From positions 1-5,458 of the forward strand of contig CAJBPC010000666.1 of assembly GCA_903957405.1 (NCBI GenBank): DNA of 5,458 nt, written 5' to 3'. The translations under genes were made by a program, and so were the position numbers. Positions 1 to 5,458 of this stretch are shown here, piece by piece (position 1 is the first letter of the stretch; each line of letters starts with the position of its first letter). The notes below the pieces were generated by a model. That model ran no database searches. It saw only the letters and a program-made list of their open reading frames with translations, and had not been told where the DNA came from. The stretch comes from an uncultured bacterium (GTDB lineage Bacteria; Bacteroidota; Bacteroidia; Chitinophagales; Chitinophagaceae).

Positions 1-1080
1 CAACCGATCATCGGATCATCAGATACGGTTGAATACAGGAACAAGCTGGAGTTCACGTTTAGCAATCGTCGTTATCTGATGGCTGGTGAAATGGTGCAAC
101 GGGATACGGAAGAGGAACTGTCATCACGACCGGAAAGTCCGGCTCTTGGTTTCCATGTGCCCCGATTGTTTGATAAGATCGTCGATATCAACCACTGCCA
201 TTTGATGGCCGGCCCGGTGAATGACATACGAAACTGGATGCGTGCGTTTGCATTGGAGCAGGGGTATCCTTTTTATGATATCAGGACACATGAGGGATGG
301 TTGAGGAACCTGACATTCCGATGGTGTACAACTGGGGAGTTGATGGTGAATCTTGTGTTGGGCCATGAAGATCCTACTGTCCGTGAGCGGCTATTGGACG
401 CCTTGCTGCTATCCTTTCCTTCGATAAATGCTCTTTTTTACACCATCAATTCCAAGTTCAACGACAGCATCCACGATTTGGAACCGGTTTTATATGCCGG
501 GAAACCATATGTGACGGAAAGGCTTGGAAACTTGGATTTCAGGATCGGTCCAAAGTCATTTTTCCAGACAAACACCCGGCAGGCGGAGCGATTATATGCT
601 GTGACCCGAGAATTTGCCGAGCTAACGGGGAAGGAGATCGTATATGATCTTTATTGTGGTACGGGAAGTATCGGGCTTTTTGTGAGCGATCTTGCATCAC
701 GGGTGATAGGAGTCGAGGTGATAGGTGCCGCCGTTTCAGATGCAAAGGAGAATGCCCGGATCAATCGCATTTCAAATGCTGAGTTTTTTGCAGGGGATGT
801 GATAGATATCTGCACCGATGCATTTTTCGAAACACATGGTCGTCCTGATGTCATCATCACGGATCCTCCGAGAGCTGGCATGCATGAAAAGCTGGTGCGT
901 AAGATACTTGAGATCGGAGCGGAACGGGTCGTTTATGTCAGTTGCAACCCTGCGACACAGGCAAGGGATCTTCAATTGCTGGATGTTGCCTATGCGGTAA
1001 CGGCGATTCGCCCGGTGGATATGTTCCCCCATACGCATCATATTGAAAACGTAGTACAGCTTACCCGCAGAAATGTCTGA
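1..1080 (+). CDS. rlmD: 23S rRNA (uracil-5-)-methyltransferase RlmD/RumA family, 5'-truncated by window edge
   Basis: This enzyme uses S-adenosylmethionine to make 5-methyluridine in 23S rRNA (U1939 in E. coli for RlmD). The frame is open from base 1, and the codons before the ATG at 79 read as family sequence (YRNKLEFTFSNRRYL), so that ATG is internal and the real start lies left of the window. 359 codons are visible; family members are about 450-480 aa, so the N-terminal TRAM domain and the first three Fe-S cysteines should be upstream. The fourth cluster cysteine fits DINHC (Cys codon 196-198). The Rossmann methyltransferase domain follows: SFFQTN near 556-573, the SAM loop DLYCGTGSIGL at 646-678, DPPRAG at 862-879, the catalytic cysteine in VSCNPA (codon 943-945), and the C-terminal HIENVVQL with the likely general-base Glu (codon 1045-1047). 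All key residues in the visible part are intact. RlmC or the dual-specific RlmCD cannot be excluded by sequence alone. Confidence 0.93.
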   Translation, partial: QPIIGSSDTVEYRNKLEFTFSNRRYLMAGEMVQRDTEEELSSRPESPALGFHVPRLFDKIVDINHCHLMAGPVNDIRNWMRAFALEQGYPFYDIRTHEGWLRNLTFRWCTTGELMVNLVLGHEDPTVRERLLDALLLSFPSINALFYTINSKFNDSIHDLEPVLYAGKPYVTERLGNLDFRIGPKSFFQTNTRQAERLYAVTREFAELTGKEIVYDLYCGTGSIGLFVSDLASRVIGVEVIGAAVSDAKENARINRISNAEFFAGDVIDICTDAFFETHGRPDVIITDPPRAGMHEKLVRKILEIGAERVVYVSCNPATQARDLQLLDVAYAVTAIRPVDMFPHTHHIENVVQLTRRNV

Positions 1081-1090
1081 ACCCTTTGGA

Positions 1091-1121
1091 ACAGTTGTCT
1101 TAATTTAGCATATTCAACTGT
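1091..1121. repeat. 7-bp inverted repeat in the rlmD-rhomboid gap
   Basis: The perfect arms ACAGTTG (1091-1097) and CAACTGT (1115-1121) are separated by 17 AT-rich bases. They lie in the 49-base gap between the rlmD stop and the rhomboid ATG at 1130, with the right arm ending 8 bases before that ATG. No T-run follows, so this does not look like a typical intrinsic terminator. It could be an RNA hairpin near the ribosome-binding region, a protein-binding site, or chance. No convincing Bacteroidota promoter pair (TTG about 20 bases before TAnnTTTG) was found in this gap: TAATTTAG at 1101-1108 resembles the downstream element but has no properly spaced partner. Confidence 0.3.
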
Positions 1122-1129
1122 CATTACCT

Positions 1130-1825
1130 ATGCGACCAGATCTCAGGACCAGCGGTTTCGGAGGACTTCCGACTATTGTCAAGAACCTCCTCATCATTAA
1201 CGGCCTGGTTTGGCTGGCTCAGGTTACCATTGGGAGGAATCTTTTTCCCATTGAGGAGAATTTCGCCCTTTTTTATCCGAAGTCATATTATTTCAAGCCC
1301 TGGCAGTCGCTGACTTATATGTTTTTACATTCTCCGGGTAGTTTTCTGCATATTCTTTTCAATATGTTTGCCCTTTGGATGTTCGGCAGTACCCTTGAGC
1401 AATTGTGGGGTCCGAAGCGATTCCTGTTTTTTTATCTTTTGTGTGGGATTGGTGCCGCTCTTGTGCATATGGGAGCGCTTTGGTATGATATTTCCAGATT
1501 GGAGCCGATGTTCAATCAGGGTTTGATCAGTGCGGAGGCGTATTATGGTCAGTTGAATATTCCTACAATGGGTGCGTCGGGAGCTGTGATGGGTATATTT
1601 GCTGCATTTGCATATACTTTTCCCAATAGTCAGCTTTTGTTGTTTCCGATTCCTGTTCCTGTAAAGGCAAAATGGGCTCTCTTGGGGTTGGCTATTTTCG
1701 ATTTGATCGGTGGGGTATCCAACAAGCAGAGCGGAGTGGCACACTTTGCGCACCTTGGTGGAGCCGCAGTGGGCATATTGATATTGGTATTGTGGAACAA
1801 AAGAAGCCGAAATACGTTTTTCTAA
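1130..1825 (+). CDS. Rhomboid family intramembrane serine protease (catalytic dyad intact)
   Basis: A polytopic inner-membrane protease that cleaves transmembrane helices of other membrane proteins; its substrate cannot be read from the sequence. The 231 aa are almost entirely rhomboid core. Helix 1 is about residues 18-34, and helix 2 carries HxxxN (His74, Asn78) in HILFNMFALWMFG, the oxyanion-side residues. The helix-4 nucleophile motif GASG is at 148-151 (Ser150), and the last helix carries the dyad histidine in AHLGGAAVG (His208). A stretch of about 30 residues (115-146) between helix 3 and the serine helix is longer than in compact rhomboids such as GlpG, and there is no GlpG-type N-terminal cytosolic domain. 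The ATG at 1130 is chosen because the protein then starts with a short polar stretch (MRPDLRTSGFGG) before helix 1; no Shine-Dalgarno sequence is visible, as is common in Bacteroidota. It lies 49 bases after rlmD and directly before a degenerate rhomboid paralogue in the same reading frame. Confidence 0.93.
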   Translation: MRPDLRTSGFGGLPTIVKNLLIINGLVWLAQVTIGRNLFPIEENFALFYPKSYYFKPWQSLTYMFLHSPGSFLHILFNMFALWMFGSTLEQLWGPKRFLFFYLLCGIGAALVHMGALWYDISRLEPMFNQGLISAEAYYGQLNIPTMGASGAVMGIFAAFAYTFPNSQLLLFPIPVPVKAKWALLGLAIFDLIGGVSNKQSGVAHFAHLGGAAVGILILVLWNKRSRNTFF

Positions 1826-1843
1826 TATCATTGGCTTCTTGTT
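1796..1843 (+). other. Imperfect inverted repeat (possible RNA hairpin) across the end of the first rhomboid gene
   Basis: The arms AAGAAGCC (1801-1808) and GGCTTCTT (1833-1840) are perfectly complementary over 8 bp. Skipping two A bases (1799-1800) extends the stem by three more pairs, AAC at 1796-1798 with GTT at 1841-1843. The 24-base loop holds the last codons and TAA stop (1823-1825) of the first rhomboid gene. The sequence after the stem is AT-rich (1844-1858) and contains a short TTTT rather than a strong U-tract. It could be a weak terminator or attenuator, an mRNA-stabilising 3' hairpin, or chance. The large loop lowers confidence in a stable structure. Confidence 0.3.
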
Positions 1844-1876
1844 ATCATTAATTTTAAATTGCCGGAAAAAACACCC

Positions 1877-2800
1877 ATGGGTTACAGGGATTATCCAAAA
1901 TACAGAAGAAATAATGTTTGGGCAACCAACAATCCATTGATGATGCTTATCATCCTCAATGTGTTGATATTCATTTTACTGCATTTTATTAAATCCATCT
2001 ATGCATTCTCTAGTTTGTCGGAATCATTGTTCATGCAGAACACTTATTCTTGGTTTACGATGCCTGCGGATCTTTTGAAACTGGCTCAGCGACCGTGGAC
2101 CTTGCTTACTGCCATGTTCACCCAATTGAACATGATCCTTCTTCTGAGCAATCTTTTTTGGTTATGGACATTCGGATTTATCCTGCAGGATCTGGCTGGT
2201 GAGCGGCGAGTTTTCCCGTTGTATCTCTATGGCGGTATGGCAGGTGGAATTTCCTTTCTGCTAACGTACAATGTAATGCCTTCTTTGGCTGACGTTCGCG
2301 AGGCCACTGTGTTCTTTGGCGCCACCACGCCGGTCATTGCAGTGGCAGTAGCTGCCACAGTGCTTTCACCAATGTATCGTCTATTCCCCATGATCAATGG
2401 CGGGATACCTCTTTGGATCATCACTTTTGTATTTTTCATCATTGATATCGCATCGATATCCGCTCAGTCAAGCATGTTTTTCAGTCATGTCGCCAGCGCC
2501 GCAGTGGGGTATGTGTTTTCACAAGAACTCCTTAAAGGAAATGACTGGAGTGCATGGATGAATAACTTATACGACAACGTCACCAACCTCTTCAATCCGA
2601 AGCGGAATAAGAAAGGGAAGGTTGTGCAGAAAGAGGAGGTTTTCTATAATACTCGTGGCCAGCAGCCTTTTGTTAAAAGGACCAATGTCACGCAGCAAAA
2701 GGTGGATGAAATCCTTGATAAGATCAACCAGAAGGGTTATAGTCGGCTGAGTGAAGAGGAAAAAGATCTTCTGAAACGAGCCAGTGAAGGGGACTTATAA
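1877..2800 (+). CDS. Rhomboid-like membrane protein, probable pseudoprotease, with soluble C-terminal tail
   Basis: The rhomboid fold is recognisable over residues about 20-220 (numbering from the ATG at 1877; 307 aa), but the catalytic residues are degraded. The helix-2 HxxxN is now Leu88...Asn92 in ILLLSNLFWLWTFG, and the nucleophile motif GxSG is GATT (148-151), with Thr150 in place of serine. The last-helix histidine (His204 in SHVASAAVG) remains, although the glycines after it are Ala-Ser. It is therefore probably inactive and may bind membrane proteins or partner the intact rhomboid next door; this is inference. A charged cytosolic tail (about 215-307) ends in a short helical hairpin with DEILDKINQKGY and LSEEEKDLLKRAS, a C-terminal piece I recognise from Bacteroidota rhomboids. 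Start choice: the ATG gives MGYRDYPKYRR, a polar start preceded by GGAAAAAA. An in-frame TTG at 1859 would add six residues and cannot be excluded. The stop is 9 bases before the next gene. Confidence 0.85.
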   Translation: MGYRDYPKYRRNNVWATNNPLMMLIILNVLIFILLHFIKSIYAFSSLSESLFMQNTYSWFTMPADLLKLAQRPWTLLTAMFTQLNMILLLSNLFWLWTFGFILQDLAGERRVFPLYLYGGMAGGISFLLTYNVMPSLADVREATVFFGATTPVIAVAVAATVLSPMYRLFPMINGGIPLWIITFVFFIIDIASISAQSSMFFSHVASAAVGYVFSQELLKGNDWSAWMNNLYDNVTNLFNPKRNKKGKVVQKEEVFYNTRGQQPFVKRTNVTQQKVDEILDKINQKGYSRLSEEEKDLLKRASEGDL

Positions 2801-2809
2801 AACAAACAG

Positions 2810-3970
2810 ATGAGGAGATTGCTTCAGAATATCACGGCGAGGTTTGTTCTGTCTGTCAATATCTTGGTCGTTTTGCTTTTCCTTGCGGCATGTCTTTCTA
2901 CTTATTTGGACCCATTTAAATGGTGGTTCACAGGTTTTCTCTCCCTTATTTTTCCTTATCTCGCCATAGGATTGATTTTTTTTCTGATTTTTTGGCTCTT
3001 CATGAAACCGGCTTGGTCGTCTATCTCCGTTCTTGCCCTCGTCATCGGCTACGTGAACATACAGATGTTGATACCTTTCCAGATGCCTTCAGCATTCAAG
3101 GATGTAAAGAAAGAGGACTGTCTTAGGGTCATGACTTGGAATATCAGGTATTTTACACCCTTCAAGAAATTGTATTACGATCAAGAGTTGGAGACGCAGC
3201 ATAATGCCATCCTCCGTGAGATAAAGAGATATATGCCGGATGTGGTCTGCTTTCAGGAATTCACGAATGCAGCCGGTAACGAAGGGAGGGATCCATCAGT
3301 GGTGCTTAAGGAGGAGCTGGGTTATAAATATTCTTTTTTTCCAGGCGATGACATCAACTGGAATACGGTCGCCAGTGGGACGGCGATTTTTTCCCGGTAT
3401 CCGATCATCCGGGCGGAACTCATCAGATACCCCACGGGTATGTTTCGTGACGTGGAGCATTCTGCGATGGCGGATATCATATATCGTGGAGATACGATCC
3501 GCGTCTATTCCATGCATCTGCAATCATTCGGCTTCCTGCCTAATGATTATGATACTTTCAGCCGATTGAAAAATCAGCAGGATACCCGCTTTTCAGCCTC
3601 AAAAAACCTGTTGAAAAAAATGAAGGAAACCTTTATGTTTCACGGTTTTCAAGCGGATTTCATAAAGAAACGGGTAGACTCATCACCACATCCCGAGATC
3701 ATCTGCATCGACTTGAATGATGTACCGGCCTCCTATGCATACACCAAATTGAGGGGTGACCGGAACGATGTCCATACTGATAAAGGCTGGGGCTTCGGTA
3801 AAACGTACACCAGCCCGAGCTCACCACTCATGGGAAAGCTGCCGACGCTGAGAATCGATTACATCTTCACTGATCCGTCATTCGAGACGTTGCAGGTAAC
3901 AAGGGGTCCGGGCAAACTTTCAGATCACCAGGCCGTAGTCGCAGACATTCGTTTGGCCGAAAAGGAATAA
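2810..3970 (+). CDS. Membrane-anchored endonuclease/exonuclease/phosphatase (EEP) family hydrolase
   Basis: A metal-dependent phosphoesterase of the DNase I / exonuclease III / inositol-phosphatase fold, 386 aa; the actual substrate (nucleic acid, phospholipid or sugar phosphate) cannot be told. Three hydrophobic helices (about 12-31, 42-64, 69-86) come first. The basic start (MRR) and MKP after helix 2 suggest N-in topology, which would place the catalytic domain (about 103-383) in the periplasm. The EEP motifs appear in order: TWNIRYF (Asn111), CFQEF (Glu150, metal ligand), YSMHLQS (His236), IDLND (Asp301, Asn303), RIDYIF (Asp350) and LSDHQAV (Asp372, His373). All expected catalytic residues are present, so an active enzyme is likely. 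The IDLND motif replaces the more usual GDFN(D). The ATG at 2810 is preceded by an A-rich stretch and lies 9 bases after the rhomboid-like gene, and cysS follows after 11 bases, so shared transcription is likely. LAAC at 25-28 resembles a lipobox but sits in the first of several membrane helices. Confidence 0.92.
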   Translation: MRRLLQNITARFVLSVNILVVLLFLAACLSTYLDPFKWWFTGFLSLIFPYLAIGLIFFLIFWLFMKPAWSSISVLALVIGYVNIQMLIPFQMPSAFKDVKKEDCLRVMTWNIRYFTPFKKLYYDQELETQHNAILREIKRYMPDVVCFQEFTNAAGNEGRDPSVVLKEELGYKYSFFPGDDINWNTVASGTAIFSRYPIIRAELIRYPTGMFRDVEHSAMADIIYRGDTIRVYSMHLQSFGFLPNDYDTFSRLKNQQDTRFSASKNLLKKMKETFMFHGFQADFIKKRVDSSPHPEIICIDLNDVPASYAYTKLRGDRNDVHTDKGWGFGKTYTSPSSPLMGKLPTLRIDYIFTDPSFETLQVTRGPGKLSDHQAVVADIRLAEKE

Positions 3971-3981
3971 TTTTGCTATAC

Positions 3982-5458
3982 ATGGCCACACTCAGACTAT
4001 ACAATTCACTGACTCGAAGCAAGGAGGATTTCAGTTCCATAACGCCCGGACATGTGGGCTTATACGTTTGCGGACCCACCGTGAGTGGGGAGAGTCATCT
4101 TGGTCATGCCCGCCCTTTCATCACATTTGATATCTTGTACCGATACCTCATGCACCTCGGCTATAAGGTTCGATATGTCCGGAATATTACGGACGCCGGT
4201 CATTTCGAGGAGGAGGGTCGGGAGGCAGAAGACAAGATTTCAAAAAAGGCGATCCTTGAGAAGCTCGAGCCCATGGAACTGGTACAAAAGTATACCAATC
4301 TCTTTCATTGGGCCATGAGCCGCTTCAATAACCTTGAACCCAGCATCGAACCAACGGCGACGGGCCACATTGTCGAACAGATCGTCATGATTGAAAAGAT
4401 CATCGCCGATGGTTATGCATATGTGGCGAATGGATCGGTCTATTTTGATGTGGAGAAATACCACCGTGAGTTTGGTGCCAAAGGAATGCCATATGGCATC
4501 CTGAGTGGTCGGGTGATCGAGGATCAACTTGAGACGACCAGAGTATTGGAATCTCAGGATGAAAAGCGCAACAAGTCGGATTTTGCACTTTGGAAACAAG
4601 CCGCACCGGAGCATATCATGCAATGGAAAAGTCCCTGGGGTATGGGATTTCCGGGCTGGCATATCGAGTGCTCGGCCATGAGCACAAAATACCTTGGTGA
4701 GCAGTTCGACATTCACGGGGGCGGGATGGACCTTCAGTTTCCGCACCACGAATGCGAGATCGCACAGAGTGCCGTCTGCAATCACCAGATACCTGCCCGT
4801 TTCTGGTTGCATAACAACATGATCACCATCAATGGCCGGAAGATGGGTAAGAGCTATAACAATGTGATCAGGCTCAGTGAGCTTTTTGACGGCACCCATC
4901 CAATCCTTGAGCAGGCATATTCGCCGATGACGGTACGATTCTTCATTCTGCAATCGCATTATCGAAGTACACTCGATTTCAGTAATGAGGCCTTGCAGGC
5001 AGCGGAAAAGGGCTTGAAGAGGCTTTGGACCGCATTCGAGCAATTGCAGAAGATAGCGGAGCAAGTACAAATGAACATTGATGCGTCAGATCCGGAAATG
5101 GACCAACGCTGCAAGGTTTTGCTGGCTGAAGTGGATGAGTTCATGTCGGATGATCTGAATACGGCCAAGGCAATGGCTAATTTCTTTGAGCTAGTTCCAG
5201 TCATCAACTCTATCCGTGACGGACATATGCCAAGGTCGGCCATAAAGGGTGAGACGGTATCCCTTATGCTGCTGACGTTCAAAACGTATCTTGTTGACAT
5301 ATTCGGATTGAAAGATGAGCAGCCGGCAGATGGGGGTATTCTTGGAAATGTCATGCAGTTGTTGATTGATATCAGGAAGGAAGCCCGTGCCCGGAAGGAC
5401 TTTTCCACATCTGACAAGATCAGGAACCAGCTTCAGGCCATGGGCATACAGATCAAGG
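3982..5458 (+). CDS. cysS: Cysteinyl-tRNA synthetase, 3'-truncated by window edge
   Basis: A class I aminoacyl-tRNA synthetase that charges tRNA-Cys with cysteine in the cytosol; essential for translation. The frame is open from the ATG at 3982 to the last base (492 whole codons), and the visible end, ARKDFSTSDKIRNQL, is the usual C-terminal part, so only a few residues should be missing. The HIGH motif is HLGH at 39-42. Zinc ligands are seen at Cys30 (VCGPTV), Cys230 (GWHIECSAM), His255 and Glu259 (FPHHECE), with the same spacing as the known E. coli ligands 28, 209, 234 and 238 apart from an insertion of about 19 residues before Cys230. The KMSKS loop reads KMGKS (287-291). The region from about 345 to 492 is the helical anticodon-recognition domain. 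The start is fixed by the typical RLYNSLTR beginning and by the 11-base gap after the EEP gene; no strong ribosome-binding site is seen. Ser35 and Gly289 depart from the textbook motifs but probably reflect the lineage. Confidence 0.96.
   Translation, partial: MATLRLYNSLTRSKEDFSSITPGHVGLYVCGPTVSGESHLGHARPFITFDILYRYLMHLGYKVRYVRNITDAGHFEEEGREAEDKISKKAILEKLEPMELVQKYTNLFHWAMSRFNNLEPSIEPTATGHIVEQIVMIEKIIADGYAYVANGSVYFDVEKYHREFGAKGMPYGILSGRVIEDQLETTRVLESQDEKRNKSDFALWKQAAPEHIMQWKSPWGMGFPGWHIECSAMSTKYLGEQFDIHGGGMDLQFPHHECEIAQSAVCNHQIPARFWLHNNMITINGRKMGKSYNNVIRLSELFDGTHPILEQAYSPMTVRFFILQSHYRSTLDFSNEALQAAEKGLKRLWTAFEQLQKIAEQVQMNIDASDPEMDQRCKVLLAEVDEFMSDDLNTAKAMANFFELVPVINSIRDGHMPRSAIKGETVSLMLLTFKTYLVDIFGLKDEQPADGGILGNVMQLLIDIRKEARARKDFSTSDKIRNQLQAMGIQIK

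Noticed and set aside
7..17. Near-palindrome ATC/GAT-rich bases at the left edge
   Set aside because: It lies inside rlmD codons that match the family, so coding constraint or chance explains it.
79..81. The ATG at 79 as the start of rlmD
   Set aside because: The codons from base 1 are in frame, stop-free and read as conserved RlmD sequence, so the gene begins left of the window.
1101..1108. TAATTTAG as a Bacteroidota -7 promoter element for the first rhomboid gene
   Set aside because: It is one base off TAnnTTTG, and no TTG lies about 20 bases upstream; the nearest (1086-1088) is only 12 bases away.
1325..1831. A 168-codon minus-strand open frame opposite the first rhomboid gene
   Set aside because: Its Lys/Gln/Ser/His-rich composition has no domain signature, while the opposite strand has a conserved rhomboid.
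1849..1856. TAATTTTA as a -7 element in the gap between the rhomboid genes
   Set aside because: The upstream TTG at 1831-1833 is only 15 bases away and the region is generally AT-rich, so the match is not persuasive.
2885..2896. Lipobox-like LAAC (residues 25-28) in the EEP-family protein
   Set aside because: The motif is inside the first of three membrane helices rather than at the end of a lone signal peptide, so the polytopic anchor reading fits better.
4240..5070. A 276-codon open frame on the minus strand inside cysS
   Set aside because: The plus strand encodes a clear, motif-complete CysRS throughout. The antisense translation shows no recognisable domain, so it is a shadow of that codon usage.
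4959..5417. A 152-codon minus-strand open frame, Ser-rich, inside the 3' part of cysS
   Set aside because: It lies entirely within the CysRS anticodon-domain coding sequence and its low-complexity composition is typical of antisense shadows.

Overview
The window looks like a piece of chromosome from a Bacteroidota bacterium, probably near the Chitinophagales/Sphingobacteriales. The grounds are the RlmD and CysRS signature peptides (IGPKSFFQTNT in RlmD; CGPTVSGESHLGHAR and HPILEQAYSPMTVRFF in CysRS), two adjacent rhomboid-like genes followed by a membrane-anchored EEP-fold hydrolase, moderate GC, and start codons without clear Shine-Dalgarno sequences. The lineage call is inference from protein style; no database was searched.

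Layout: five genes, all on the + strand and closely spaced. (1) The 3' three-quarters of rlmD, a 23S rRNA uracil-5 methyltransferase, cut by the left edge (1-1080). (2) A rhomboid intramembrane serine protease with an intact Ser/His dyad (1130-1825). (3) A second rhomboid-fold protein (about 1877-2800) that has lost the catalytic serine and the helix-2 histidine and carries a soluble C-terminal tail. (4) An endonuclease/exonuclease/phosphatase (EEP) family protein with three N-terminal membrane helices and a complete set of catalytic motifs (2810-3970). (5) cysS, cysteinyl-tRNA synthetase, which runs off the right edge (3982-5458). The gaps are 49, 33-51, 9 and 11 bases, so genes 3 to 5 at least look co-transcribed, and genes 1 to 5 may form one run. 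No gene-free stretch exceeds 51 bases.

Functionally this is a housekeeping neighbourhood (rRNA modification and tRNA charging) with a three-gene membrane module in the middle: an active rhomboid, a probable pseudo-rhomboid and a hydrolase whose catalytic domain is predicted to face the periplasm. The most unusual feature is the degenerate second rhomboid beside an intact one. Two small inverted repeats flank the first rhomboid gene and may be RNA hairpins. I see no mobile element, CRISPR array, RNA gene or clearly novel defence-type system.
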